Origin: Mycobacterium sp. SVM_VP21
GTDB taxonomy: Bacteria > Actinomycetota > Actinomycetes > Mycobacteriales > Mycobacteriaceae
Length of the DNA: 64,000 nucleotides
Reading direction: 5' to 3'
Assembly (NCBI GenBank): GCA_024758765.1
Contig: CP101406.1
Location: 806,001-870,000, forward strand
The first letter of the stretch is position 1, and every line of letters starts with the position of its first letter. A program made the position numbers and the translations under genes. Below the pieces are notes generated by a model. The model saw only the letters and a program-made list of their open reading frames with translations. It was not told the DNA's origin and made no database searches. This document shows positions 20,301 through 30,154 of the stretch, one piece after another.

Positions 20301-20508
20301 CGCTCACTCCGTTGTCGGCCCCCAGAACGGATGAGACACTACCGGCCCGGTGCCCAAGCGGCAGCGTTTGAGGCCGGGGCCGTGCGAGCGTAGCCGATGG
20401 CCGGTTGTCGCCGACGCCGGCCGACACCAGCCCGCCAAGATGTTTGGCTCACGTACAGAGTGGGTAGCCCGGTCACCGCTTACTTCATGGAAGTTCTGGG
20501 GGGAAACC

Positions 20509-20529
20509 ATGAGTTGGACACATCGATGA
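20509..20529 (+). CDS. Six-codon leader ORF coupled to the EccE-like gene
   Basis: An ATG at 20509 follows a very strong GGGGGG Shine-Dalgarno and reads MSWTHR before a TGA. That TGA overlaps the next ATG (ATGA at 20526-20529), which starts the EccE-like gene. The larger gene has no good ribosome-binding site of its own, so ribosomes may load here and re-initiate. This is inference from sequence only. Confidence 0.4.
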   Translation: MSWTHR

Positions 20530-21731
20530 GGGCGCAGCATTCGTTGGGGCTCAATCTGTCTTGGCTGCGCGTGACCACCGTGTTTCTGATCGACATCGGC
20601 ATCTTGTGGGTCGGCGGTCATTGGCCGGCCCAGCTCGGCGCCCCCGAGCGCGCATGGTGGCCGGCGGTGGGCCTTGCCTCGGTGCTTTCGACGGCTTCGT
20701 TGATCACCCACCGCCGGGTACCGCTCACCGCAATCGTGCTGGCTCGGCTGCTCGATCGCTTCGCGACCCCTGCGGCGTTTCTCACCGAAGGCTGTACGCC
20801 CGGCTTCGACCACCGCCGTCGCTACAGTCGCGACATCGTCGGAGTACGCGAACACCGCGGGCGGCTGGTCTCGGTGATCGCCGTGCCATCCCCGCCGACC
20901 GAAGCGACTGGGCGGCATCGCCGCGTCCCGGCGCCCGTGCCGACTCTCTCCGTTGAGCTCGTCGCCGCCGGCCTGCGCCAGTTCGACATACGCCTGGATG
21001 GGATCGACATCGTGTCAGTACGAACGTGCGACTCCCCGGCCGACTCTCCCGATGACGAACGCGACTCCGACGGGGCGGCGGTCAATGGGCCCGGCTCCTG
21101 CGGATGCGGACCACAGGACAACTGGCTGATCCTGCGGATGGATCCGATGCACAACACCGAGGCGGTGGCGGTTCGCGACTCAGTCGCCGCGACCCTGGCC
21201 GTAGCCACCGAACGACTGGCACGCGACCTGTGCGAACGTCACCTGGACGCGCACATCCTGTCCGCCGACGAATTCGACCAGGTCGACACGGCTCTCTTGG
21301 CCGGTCTGCAGCCCACCAGGCTCCGCCGACGTCGCCGCCGCCTGAAGCAGAAGGAGAGCAAGGGCCCCAAGCAGTTCGCGGCCACATTTTGGATGTCGCC
21401 GCGCGACATCTCCACGGAGAATCTCGAGCGGCTGTGGCTGCCGGAGACCGATACGACCGCGGTGACAGTGCGCCTGACGCCGCAGCAGCGCCACACCGAC
21501 GTCGCAGTCCTGGTGCGTTACCACACCGCGAGCAGACTGCGCCGGAACGCCTCCGCCGGATTGAACCGTCTCAACGGCCGTCAATTGACAGCACTGAGTA
21601 CCAGCCTGCCGACGCCGACCCAACGCACGCTGGCGGTCCCGGCCCGGGTGCTCAACGGCGAGGATTCACTGCAGGTTCCGCTCGGCCCGGCCACGCCGCA
21701 ACCGTTGGCGCGGGTCAAAGTGCCGGCATGA
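20526..21731 (+). CDS. Orphan EccE-like type VII secretion component
   Basis: 401-residue membrane protein resembling EccE, the peripheral subunit of ESX/type VII secretion complexes. Two hydrophobic segments near the N-terminus (TVFLIDIGILWVGGHW and WPAVGLASVLSTASLITH) are followed by a soluble region. That region has family-like features: GVREHRGRLVSVIAV, a GLRQFDIRLDGIDIVS block, and a domain with repeated charged helices. The length is close to EccE5. The ATG at 20526 is chosen because it overlaps the stop of a short leader ORF and leaves the first membrane segment near the N-terminus. No other ESX gene (eccB, eccC, eccD, mycP, esx, PE/PPE) is nearby. It lies opposite in strand between rpsQ and atsA, which points to insertion. 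It may serve an ESX system encoded elsewhere. Confidence 0.72.
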   Translation: MRAQHSLGLNLSWLRVTTVFLIDIGILWVGGHWPAQLGAPERAWWPAVGLASVLSTASLITHRRVPLTAIVLARLLDRFATPAAFLTEGCTPGFDHRRRYSRDIVGVREHRGRLVSVIAVPSPPTEATGRHRRVPAPVPTLSVELVAAGLRQFDIRLDGIDIVSVRTCDSPADSPDDERDSDGAAVNGPGSCGCGPQDNWLILRMDPMHNTEAVAVRDSVAATLAVATERLARDLCERHLDAHILSADEFDQVDTALLAGLQPTRLRRRRRRLKQKESKGPKQFAATFWMSPRDISTENLERLWLPETDTTAVTVRLTPQQRHTDVAVLVRYHTASRLRRNASAGLNRLNGRQLTALSTSLPTPTQRTLAVPARVLNGEDSLQVPLGPATPQPLARVKVPA

Positions 21732-21751
21732 CCGGCCACACCACCCCAGAC

Positions 21752-21791
21752 ACGACGAAGCCCCACGACATCGGTCGCGGGGCTCTGTCGT
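21752..21791. terminator. Bidirectional hairpin between rpsQ and the EccE-like gene
   Basis: Nested stem: ACGAC, AGCCCC and GAC on the left pair with GTC, GGGGCT and GTCGT on the right around a 4-base loop. It lies 20 bases after the plus-strand EccE stop and directly beyond the minus-strand rpsQ stop, so it can end both transcripts. Confidence 0.75.
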
Positions 21792-21793
21792 TC

Positions 21794-22126
21794 TTACTTA
21801 GCCTTCTCCAGGATCTCGACCAGGCGCCAGCGCTTCGACGCCGACAACGGACGGGTCTCCATCAGCGACACGCGGTCGCCGATGCCGGCCGTGTTGTTCT
21901 CGTCGTGCGCCTTGACCTTCTTGGTGGTCCGGATGATCTTGCCGTACAGCGGGTGCCGCACACGGTCTTCGAGCTCGACGACGATGGTCTTTTCCATCTT
22001 GTCGCTGACCACGTAGCCGATCTGGGTCTTGCGGCGGCCCCGCGGGGTCTCCGTGCGCGGGGTGTGCTTGGCACCCTTCTCGGTGGCCTTGCCCTCGGAG
22101 GCCTTAGCCTTTGCAGCCTGTGCCAT
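21794..22126 (-). CDS. rpsQ: 30S ribosomal protein S17 (uS17)
   Basis: 110-residue S17 with an Ala/Lys/Glu-rich N-terminal extension of about 30 residues, as usual in mycobacteria, then the OB-fold core ([22 protein letters not shown]). Its start overlaps the rpmC stop. Last gene of the S10 operon before the insertion. Confidence 0.97.
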   Translation of the reverse strand: MAQAAKAKASEGKATEKGAKHTPRTETPRGRRKTQIGYVVSDKMEKTIVVELEDRVRHPLYGKIIRTTKKVKAHDENNTAGIGDRVSLMETRPLSASKRWRLVEILEKAK

Positions 22127-22368
22127 TACGATGCCTCGCCTTCAGAACCAGCGGGACCGGACGCCAGGCCCAGTTCCCGTTCGCGCAACACGGTGTAGAT
22201 GCGCGCGATCTGGTGGCGCACCGTGCGGAGCCGACGGTTGTTGGTGAGCTGCCCGGTCGCCATCTGGAAACGCAGGTTGAACAGCTCTTCTTTGGACTCG
22301 CGCAGCTGCTCGACGAGCTCGTCGGCGTTAAGCTCGCGCAGTTCGCCAGCGGTAACTCCCACTGCCAT
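22126..22368 (-). CDS. rpmC: 50S ribosomal protein L29 (uL29)
   Basis: 80-residue helical hairpin protein at the exit of the peptide tunnel ([37 protein letters not shown]). Its ATG shares one base with the rplP stop codon. Confidence 0.97.
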   Translation of the reverse strand: MAVGVTAGELRELNADELVEQLRESKEELFNLRFQMATGQLTNNRRLRTVRHQIARIYTVLRERELGLASGPAGSEGEAS

Positions 22369-22784
22369 CAGAACTGCTCCTCTCGGGTCACGATGCGTGC
22401 CTTGATCGGCAGCTTGTGGATCGCCCGGGTCAGTGCGGCGCGGGCAATGGCCTCGTTCGGGTAGCTCAGCTCGAACAGCACCCGACCCGGCTTGACGTTG
22501 GCGACCCACCACTCCGGCGAACCCTTACCGGAACCCATACGGGTTTCGGCGGGCTTCTTGGTCAGCGGACGGTCCGGGAAGATGTTGATCCACACCTTGC
22601 CGCCACGCTTGATGTGCCGGTTGATGGCGATACGAGCGGACTCGATCTGCCGGTTGGTGACGTAGGCGTGCTCCAGTGCCTGGATGCCGTACTCACCGAA
22701 CGTCACCGCGGTGCCGCCGCTGGCGATACCGCGCTGCTTGGGGTGGTGCTGCTTGCGGTGCTTGACCTTACGGGGAATCAACAT
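22368..22784 (-). CDS. rplP: 50S ribosomal protein L16 (uL16)
   Basis: 138-residue L16 near the peptidyl transferase centre and A-site tRNA. It starts [14 protein letters not shown] and has the signature [19 protein letters not shown]. It begins 2 bases after rpsC. Confidence 0.98.
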   Translation of the reverse strand: MLIPRKVKHRKQHHPKQRGIASGGTAVTFGEYGIQALEHAYVTNRQIESARIAINRHIKRGGKVWINIFPDRPLTKKPAETRMGSGKGSPEWWVANVKPGRVLFELSYPNEAIARAALTRAIHKLPIKARIVTREEQF

Positions 22785-22786
22785 GA

Positions 22787-24236
<1,450 letters not shown>

Positions 24237-24240
<4 letters not shown>

Positions 24241-24518
24241 CGGCGCTTAGCCTTCCGGTCGTCTTTGATGTGTCCCTTGAAGGTGCGCGTCGGAGCAAAT
24301 TCGCCGAGCTTGTGCCCGACCATCGACTCGGTGACGAATACCGGGACATGCTTGCGGCCGTCGTGAACGGCGAACGTGTGCCCGATGAAGTCCGGGATGA
24401 TCGTCGACCGACGGGACCAGGTCTTGATGACCTGCTTGGTGTTCTTCTCGTTCTGCACGTCGACCTTCTTGAGCACATGCTCGTCGACGAACGGACCCTT
24501 CTTGAGGCTGCGTGGCAT
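24237..24518 (-). CDS. rpsS: 30S ribosomal protein S19 (uS19)
   Basis: 93-residue S19 beginning [19 protein letters not shown], with the signature [21 protein letters not shown] segment at residues of about 65-80. The ATG at 24518 gives the standard length; upstream extension has no coding character. Confidence 0.98.
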
Positions 24519-24535
24519 CGCTTTCCCTCCGATTC

Positions 24536-25372
24536 CTAGCGCTTCTTGCCGGTGCGCCGGCGTCGGACGATGAGCTTGTCGCTGGGCTTGTTCGGCCGGC
24601 GGGTGCGACCCTCCGGCTTGCCCCACGGGCTGACCGGGTGCCGGCCGCCGGAGGTCTTGCCCTCACCACCACCGTGCGGGTGGTCCACCGGGTTCATGAC
24701 CACACCACGGACGGTCGGGCGCTTGCCCTTCCACCGCATACGGCCGGCCTTACCCCAGTTGATGTTGGCCTGCTCGGCGTTGCCCACCTCGCCGACGGTG
24801 GCGCGGCAGCGCACGTCGACGCGACGGATCTCGCCGGAGGGCATACGCAGCGAGGCGTAGGCGCCTTCCTTACCCAGCAACTGAATGCTGGAGCCAGCGG
24901 AGCGGGCCATCTTGGCGCCACCGCCCGGGCGCAGCTCCACGGCGTGCACCAGGGTGCCCGCGGGGATGTTGCGCAGCGGCAGGTTGTTGCCCGGCTTGAT
25001 GTCGGCGTTCGCGCCCGACTCGACCACGTCACCCTGCGACAGACCCTGCGGGGCGATGATGTAGCGCTTCTCGCCGTCCAGGTAGTGCAGCAACGCGATG
25101 CGGGCGGTGCGGTTCGGGTCGTACTCGATGTGCGCGACCTTCGCGTTGACGCCGTCCTTGTCGTGGCGACGGAAGTCGATCACGCGGTAAGCACGCTTGT
25201 GACCGCCACCCTTGTGCCGGGTGGTGATCCGGCCGTGGGCGTTACGCCCACCGCGGCCGTGCAGCGGCCGAACCAGCGACTTCTCCGGGTGGGAGCGGGT
25301 GAGCTCAGCGAAATCGGAGACGCTGGCACCGCGACGACCGGGGGTCGTCGGCTTGTACTTGCGGATTCCCAT
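24536..25372 (-). CDS. rplB: 50S ribosomal protein L2 (uL2)
   Basis: 278-residue L2, needed for subunit association and peptidyl transfer. It begins [14 protein letters not shown] and carries the signature [13 protein letters not shown] with the conserved His that lies near the catalytic centre. Confidence 0.99.
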   Translation of the reverse strand: MGIRKYKPTTPGRRGASVSDFAELTRSHPEKSLVRPLHGRGGRNAHGRITTRHKGGGHKRAYRVIDFRRHDKDGVNAKVAHIEYDPNRTARIALLHYLDGEKRYIIAPQGLSQGDVVESGANADIKPGNNLPLRNIPAGTLVHAVELRPGGGAKMARSAGSSIQLLGKEGAYASLRMPSGEIRRVDVRCRATVGEVGNAEQANINWGKAGRMRWKGKRPTVRGVVMNPVDHPHGGGEGKTSGGRHPVSPWGKPEGRTRRPNKPSDKLIVRRRRTGKKR

Positions 25373-25399
25373 GTCAGTTAGATCTCTCTCTCACGCCGG

Positions 25400-25702
25400 T
25401 CAGGCCGGTGCGGCGAACAGGTCGATCGGCTTGCTGCCGGGCGCCAGGGTCACAATGGCGCGCTTGGTGTCTTTGCGCTTGCCGTAGCCGGTCTTGGACC
25501 GCTTGCGCTTACCCGGCCGGTTCGCGGTGTTCACCGACGCCACCTTGACCGCGAAGATCTTCTCGATCGCGATCTTGATCTGCGTCTTGTTCGTGTCGGG
25601 GTGCACCACGAACGTGTACACGTTGTTCTCGATCAGCCCGTAGGACTTCTCGGAGATGACCGGCGCGAGGATGATGTCGCGGGGGTCGGGGATGGTCGCC
25701 AT
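25400..25702 (-). CDS. rplW: 50S ribosomal protein L23 (uL23)
   Basis: 100-residue L23 at the tunnel exit, docking site for trigger factor and SRP ([21 protein letters not shown]). Start overlaps the rplD stop by one base. Confidence 0.98.
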   Translation of the reverse strand: MATIPDPRDIILAPVISEKSYGLIENNVYTFVVHPDTNKTQIKIAIEKIFAVKVASVNTANRPGKRKRSKTGYGKRKDTKRAIVTLAPGSKPIDLFAAPA

Positions 25703-26355
25703 CAGGCCGAAACCTCCTGAGTGGTGGTGTGAGCCTCGATGTAGGAGTTCAGCGCCTCGACGCTGAACACCACGTCGTCGGCACGCAGCACATCGTGGGT
25801 GTTGAGCTGGTCCGGGGACAGGATGTGCACACCCGGCAGGTTGCGCACGCTCTTGGCGCCCGTCTCGTCGGCCCGGCCGATGACCACCAGCACCTGCTTG
25901 CGGTCAGTGATCGAACCCAGGAACGTCTTGGCGTCCTTGGTCGACGGGGTCTGTCCGCTCACCAGCTCGGTGACCGCGTGGATCCGGCCGTTGCGGGCCC
26001 GGTCCGACAACGCTCCGCGCAGGGCGGCGGCGATCATCTTCTTCGGGGTGCGCTGGCTGTAGTCGCGCGGCTTGGGGCCGTGCACCACGCCACCACCGGT
26101 GAACTGCGGCGCCCGGGTCGAGCCCTGACGGGCCCGGCCGGTTCCCTTCTGCCGGTAAGGCTTACGGCCACCGCCGCTGACCTCACCGCGGGTCTTGGTG
26201 GAGTGCGTACCCTGACGGGCCGCGGCCAACTGAGCGATCACCACCTGGTGCATGAGCGCGATGTTGGCGGGAGCGTCGAACAGCTCCGCGGGCAGCTCAA
26301 CCGAGCCACTCTTCTTGCCGTCCGGAGTCTTGACGTCAATCTTGATGCCGGCCAT
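25702..26355 (-). CDS. rplD: 50S ribosomal protein L4 (uL4)
   Basis: 217-residue L4 with the tunnel loop ([19 protein letters not shown]). In E. coli L4 also represses the S10 operon; no such attenuator was identified in the rpsJ leader here. Start overlaps the rplC stop by one base. Confidence 0.98.
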   Translation of the reverse strand: MAGIKIDVKTPDGKKSGSVELPAELFDAPANIALMHQVVIAQLAAARQGTHSTKTRGEVSGGGRKPYRQKGTGRARQGSTRAPQFTGGGVVHGPKPRDYSQRTPKKMIAAALRGALSDRARNGRIHAVTELVSGQTPSTKDAKTFLGSITDRKQVLVVIGRADETGAKSVRNLPGVHILSPDQLNTHDVLRADDVVFSVEALNSYIEAHTTTQEVSA

Positions 26356-27008
26356 TACTTCTCACCCTTTTTGATCGCGCTGCGGACCAGAACCAGCCCA
26401 CCATTGCGGCCCGGAATGGCGCCCTTGATCAACAGCACACCGTTCTCGGCGTCAACCTTGTGCACCACCAGGTTCTGAGTGGTCACGCGGTCGTTGCCCA
26501 TCCGGCCCGACATCCGGGTGCCCTTGAACACCCGGCCGGGGGTCGAGCAGCCACCGATCGAGCCCGGCCGGCGGTGCACTGCCTGGGCGCCGTGACCGGC
26601 GCCCTGGCCGCGGAAGCCGTGCCGCTTCATGGTGCCGGCGTAGCCCTTGCCCTTGGAGGTTCCGGTGACATCGACGTAGCTGCCATCTTGGAAGATTTCA
26701 GCGGTCAGCTCCTGGCCGACCTCGTACGCGCCTGCGGCGGCCTCGTCGTCGAGTCGCAGCTCGGCGAGGTGACGGCGGGGGTTCACACCCGCGGCGGCGT
26801 ACTGACCGGTGACCGGCTTGTTCACCTTGCGGGGGCTGATCTCGCCGTAGGCGAGCTGCACGGCGCTGTAGCCGTCGCGCTCGGGGGTACGGATGCGGGT
26901 CACCACGTTGGGTCCGGCCTTGACGACCGTGACCGGCACGACCTTGTTGTTCTCGTCGAACACCTGCGTCATGCCCAGTTTGGTACCCAAAATACCTTTG
27001 CGTGCCAT
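26355..27008 (-). CDS. rplC: 50S ribosomal protein L3 (uL3)
   Basis: 217-residue L3, an early assembly protein reaching toward the peptidyl transferase centre. It begins [19 protein letters not shown] and has the segment [26 protein letters not shown] (Gly-Cys-Ser-Thr-Pro-Gly). Confidence 0.98.
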   Translation of the reverse strand: MARKGILGTKLGMTQVFDENNKVVPVTVVKAGPNVVTRIRTPERDGYSAVQLAYGEISPRKVNKPVTGQYAAAGVNPRRHLAELRLDDEAAAGAYEVGQELTAEIFQDGSYVDVTGTSKGKGYAGTMKRHGFRGQGAGHGAQAVHRRPGSIGGCSTPGRVFKGTRMSGRMGNDRVTTQNLVVHKVDAENGVLLIKGAIPGRNGGLVLVRSAIKKGEK

Positions 27009-27022
27009 GGTTTTCGGTGCTC

Positions 27023-27328
27023 CTACTGGATGTTTACGTCGACGCTGGCCGGCAGATCGATGCGCATCAAAGCGTCAACGGTCTTCGGCGTGGGATCGAG
27101 GATGTCGATCAGCCGCTTGTGGGTGCGCATCTCGAAGTGCTCCCGCGAGTCCTTGTACTTGTGCGGGGACCGGATAACGCAATACACGTTCTTTTCGGTC
27201 GGCAGCGGCACCGGGCCGACTACGGACGCACCGGTACGAGTGACCGTCTCAACGATCTTGCGCGCCGAGGCGTCAATCGCCTCGTGGTCGTAGGCCTTGA
27301 GCCTGATGCGGATCTTTTGTCCCGCCAC
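27023..27328 (-). CDS. rpsJ: 30S ribosomal protein S10 (uS10)
   Basis: 101-residue S10, also known as the Nus-factor partner NusE in transcription antitermination. It contains the signature [17 protein letters not shown] and begins at a GTG (27328) giving [15 protein letters not shown]. First gene of the S10 operon, preceded by a leader of about 290 bases. Confidence 0.98.
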
Positions 27329-27614
27329 GCTTCTGCTACCTCACTCCTGCAAAGGGGGTCCGTTTTTCGAACCCTTCGTGCCCCAGCTCGTCGCTACCTT
27401 TTCGGACCCGAGAGTCCGGTATCGACACTGCGCTGGGCGCTGCCGCCGCTGTTTACCTGTCCTGGTCCACCGGTCCCCGCGGTCGGGCGTGTCGCCCGCA
27501 CACGGCCTCGTGCACGGTGAAAAAGCTCCGTACAGCGAGAATGGGACCGGATACGCCCGGGTGGGCGCTGGTCGTATGCCCAGCCAGGGGCAACCCCGGC
27601 GCAGGCGAACCTGA

Positions 27615-27645
27615 ATAGTATGCCCCAGATCGGGTCAGCGGCCAA
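27615..27645 (-). promoter_or_regulatory. Putative S10 operon promoter
   Basis: On the minus strand a good -10 (TACTAT, 27620-27615) lies 19 bases from TTGGCC (27645-27640). Spacing is slightly long. It would give an rpsJ leader of about 280 bases. The whole stretch 27329-27790 contains no convincing gene; besides this promoter it holds an interspersed repeat. Confidence 0.35.
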
Positions 27646-27647
27646 AT

Positions 27648-27711
27648 CCCCGCGGTTTAGCGAGGCTCGACGAAGGAGAGGCGACGCTGGAACCGCGGCA
27701 TCAACCCAGCG
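27648..27711. repeat. 64-bp interspersed palindromic repeat, copy A
   Basis: Aligns without gaps to 62015-62078: by eye 53 of 64 bases are identical. In this copy the outer arms CCGCGGTT and AACCGCGG form a perfect 8-bp inverted repeat around about 34 bases, and the last block AACCCAGCG is identical in both copies. It lies between the S10 promoter and the divergent DUF4442 gene. Confidence 0.8.
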
Positions 27712-27790
27712 ATAGCGCTTTCGGCGCTTGGAACCGGCAGCCGTGGAGCCGCCCGGCAGCCCATCTTACTTGTCGGTAAGGTAGGTCATT

Positions 27791-28264
27791 GTGACCGGAT
27801 CGACCAGTACCTATCAAATATGGCGACGCCTGGCGGGCATCCCCGGCGGCACCCGACTGTTCTCGGCCGCGGCGATGGCCCGGGTGCCCTACTTCGCCTC
27901 GGTGCTGCCGCATGTGGTCCGGATGGAGCCCGGCCTGGCCGAGGTGCTGGTGCCCAAGTGGCCGTTCGTCTACAACCACCTGCACACCGTGCACGCGATC
28001 GCGTCCTGCAATGCGGCCGAAGTCGCGATGGGGATGTTGATGGAGGCCACCGTGCCGCGCACCCACCGCTGGATCCCCAAGGCGATGAATGTGGCTTACC
28101 TCGCCAAGGCGACGACGTCGTTGCGGGCGACAGCCCGGCTGGACCCACCGGACTTCCGTTCGATCACCGAAGGCACCGAGGTGGTGGTGCCGGTCAGCAT
28201 CACCGACAAGGCCGGTGTCGAGGTGGTGCACGCCGATATCACCACGTGGGTGACGCCGGCCTGA
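27791..28264 (+). CDS. DUF4442 hotdog-fold protein (thioesterase-like)
   Basis: 157-residue protein resembling the DUF4442 branch of hotdog-fold proteins, which are related to acyl-CoA thioesterases. The core carries the typical HNHLHTVHAIA-like segment (YNHLHTVHAIASCNAAEVAMG), where Asn/His residues shape the active site, then a helix and TTWVTP-like strands. The likely start is GTG at 27791. Upstream, CTTAC and GTAAG form a short inverted repeat (27773-27788 region), a possible operator. Substrate unknown; acyl-CoA hydrolysis is a family-level guess. It points away from the S10 operon and converges on the carboxylesterase across paired hairpin repeats. Confidence 0.75.
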   Translation: MTGSTSTYQIWRRLAGIPGGTRLFSAAAMARVPYFASVLPHVVRMEPGLAEVLVPKWPFVYNHLHTVHAIASCNAAEVAMGMLMEATVPRTHRWIPKAMNVAYLAKATTSLRATARLDPPDFRSITEGTEVVVPVSITDKAGVEVVHADITTWVTPA

Positions 28265-28307
28265 TCACGGGCGGGCCGGCCCGCTCCCCCGCGCCGTTTC
28301 TCTGTCG

Positions 28308-28364
28308 CGAGCGTGAAGATGGCTTCACACTCGAGCGCCGAACGTGAAGATGACTTCACGCTCG
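28308..28364. repeat. Two tandem 26-bp hairpin repeats between convergent genes
   Basis: First palindrome 28308-28333 has arms CGAGCGTGAAG and CTTCACACTCG; second, 28339-28364, has arms CGAACGTGAAG and CTTCACGCTCG; both have a 4-base loop (ATGG, ATGA) and 10 of 11 paired positions. The period is 31 bases. They sit between the stop codons of the DUF4442 gene and the carboxylesterase and may act as a two-way terminator. Confidence 0.8.
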
Positions 28365-28386
28365 GCGAGGAGCACGGGGTCGCGGG

Positions 28387-30039
28387 TCAACCGCGCAGGG
28401 TCGCCCAAAAGTCGCACTGGTGCTCGGCGGCGTAGTCGGTGATGATCCGGCTGCCGTCCGTGCGCAGCGACATCCACCGCCGGTCGGGTCCGGTTCCGAT
28501 CGCGGGCCAGTCGGGTTGGTCGACGGCGATCGGCGCACCGGTGACCACGAACCCGGCCCAGTACTCGATCATCTGGTCGGACAGCCGGCGCTGGGCGGGG
28601 TCCAGCGGCGGGGCACCGCCGATGTCGAAGAGATAGCGCATCTCCAGCGAATGGGTGGCGCCGATCGGGAACGGCACCTGGTCGTACAACTCCGGGGCCG
28701 GTGCGTGCGGGTCGTCGAATTCGTAGCCGTAGACGGGCGCGCCACCGGCCAGGCCGCGGGCCATCCGGTCCGCCACGCAGGCGAAGATGTCGTCAGTGGC
28801 AGCGGCCGCGTAGGCCAGCGAGACGCTGCCGTCGAACCGGCCCGGCGGATAGTGTTCCGCCACCGCGGCGGCGGAGTCGCGACCGAAGGTGTCAGCCAGC
28901 TCGTCGGGGTATTCCGCGGCGGTGATCTCCTGTCCGACGCGCAGATACCGCAGCGCGACGAACATGGTGAACTCGTCATGGTTGACCCCCAGCAGCACCG
29001 GCTTGCCCGCGGGTCCGCCCCCTGCCGGGGATTCTCGGAATAACCGCACCGGATCCTCGGGCAGCAGCGCGCCGCCGACCACCGGCCCGCTGAGGTGGTC
29101 AGTACCGAACCGCGAGTACCACAGCGGCTTGGCCAACCGGTCGGGCGGCAGCGCCCGCAGACACGATGCAGTCTGCTCGTCAGGGTCCTGCGGCGCCGTC
29201 GCCCGCTCGCCACACCCCAGGGATTCGGTGTATTCGCGGCTGATCCGCTGCGCCTCGGGCACCTCGACCTGGGCCTGGCACGGTCCGCTCTGGATGATGG
29301 CGGCCCGGAACAGGCCAGCCGAGTCCGGGGCGGCCAGGTGGTCGCAGACCGACATACCACCGGCGGATTCACCGGCGATCGTCACTTTGTCTGGGTCGCC
29401 GCCAAATTCGTCGATATTGTCGCGAACCCAACGCAGGGCCGCCTGCTGGTCGGCCAGCCCGTAGTTGCCGGGGTCCCCCAGCGCCGGGTCGGCCAGGAAG
29501 CCGAGCGCCCCCAGCCGGTAGTTGATCGTGACGACGACGATGCGTCCGCGGACCGCAAGCCGTTGCGCGTGGTAGATGTCGCCGGCCCCCCGCATGAAAC
29601 TGCCGCCATGGATCCACACCATGACCGGTAGCGGTTCGGCGGCCGAGCCGGTGGGCGTCCAGACGTTGAGCGTCAGGCAGTCCTCGCTGATCGGATCGAC
29701 GTCGGCGGCGTCGGGCTGGATGCACCAGGGTCCACGTCTGACCGCGTCACGCACACCCGGCCACGCCGGCATCGGCGCCGGGCGTTGCCACCGCAGCGGG
29801 CCGACCGGCGGCGCGGCGTACGGGATCCCTTGAAACAGCCGGTGATCCGGCCCGACGGTCCCCCTCAGCAGACCAGAGCCGGTCCGCACCACATCGTCGT
29901 TGAGCGCGACCGCCCGGGGCCCCACGCTCGGGTGCGACGCCGCCCCGTCCGAGCGCGCACACCCACCCGCCAACACCGCAGTCAGCGCCAAGACAACGGC
30001 GCCTACCCGGCGACCCCACCGGCACGATCCGATCGACAT
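28387..30039 (-). CDS. Type-B carboxylesterase, probable lipoprotein
   Basis: 550-residue alpha/beta hydrolase of the carboxylesterase type B family. It has the N-terminal block GIPYAAPPVGPLRW, the oxyanion-hole motif WIHGGSFMRG, the nucleophile elbow GESAGG and a cholinesterase-like C-terminal half. The N-terminus has a signal sequence (VGAVVLALTAVLAGGC) with a Cys placed as in a lipobox, so export and lipid anchoring are likely. The ATG at 30039 is chosen because it starts this signal; an upstream in-frame start at 30171 would place the signal internally. It is divergent from the P450 gene; the 115 bases between them contain a perfect 12-bp palindrome. Substrate unknown (ester or lipid hydrolysis by family). 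Confidence 0.88.
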   Translation of the reverse strand: MSIGSCRWGRRVGAVVLALTAVLAGGCARSDGAASHPSVGPRAVALNDDVVRTGSGLLRGTVGPDHRLFQGIPYAAPPVGPLRWQRPAPMPAWPGVRDAVRRGPWCIQPDAADVDPISEDCLTLNVWTPTGSAAEPLPVMVWIHGGSFMRGAGDIYHAQRLAVRGRIVVVTINYRLGALGFLADPALGDPGNYGLADQQAALRWVRDNIDEFGGDPDKVTIAGESAGGMSVCDHLAAPDSAGLFRAAIIQSGPCQAQVEVPEAQRISREYTESLGCGERATAPQDPDEQTASCLRALPPDRLAKPLWYSRFGTDHLSGPVVGGALLPEDPVRLFRESPAGGGPAGKPVLLGVNHDEFTMFVALRYLRVGQEITAAEYPDELADTFGRDSAAAVAEHYPPGRFDGSVSLAYAAAATDDIFACVADRMARGLAGGAPVYGYEFDDPHAPAPELYDQVPFPIGATHSLEMRYLFDIGGAPPLDPAQRRLSDQMIEYWAGFVVTGAPIAVDQPDWPAIGTGPDRRWMSLRTDGSRIITDYAAEHQCDFWATLRG

Positions 30040-30118
30040 GACCGAAGAGCCTAATCGGGGGCAATCAAACCAAAGCGCCGCCACGACCGCCGGCGATCCG
30101 CAACACTGGGCCCAAACC

Positions 30119-30130
30119 TGACACGTGTCA
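30119..30130. promoter_or_regulatory. Perfect 12-bp palindrome, putative operator
   Basis: TGACACGTGTCA is fully self-complementary. It lies 24 bases upstream of the P450 ATG and 79 bases upstream of the divergent carboxylesterase. The size and symmetry fit a TetR- or GntR-family operator. The regulator is not evident. Confidence 0.5.
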
Positions 30131-30154
30131 AAAAATATCCACGAGGAGCCGGGT

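Noticed and set aside
18543..20393. 616-codon plus-strand frame opposite atsA
   Set aside because: Antisense to a sulfatase with all motifs; composition is a reverse-frame shadow.
27701..28231. 176-codon minus-strand frame ending in the 64-bp repeat
   Set aside because: It is antisense to the DUF4442 gene, which has the family motif; its stop codon only reflects the repeat's conserved end.
30119..30130. Reading the TGACACGTGTCA palindrome as a KstR or KstR2 sterol operator
   Set aside because: It does not match the motifs I remember for those regulators, so no regulator is assigned.
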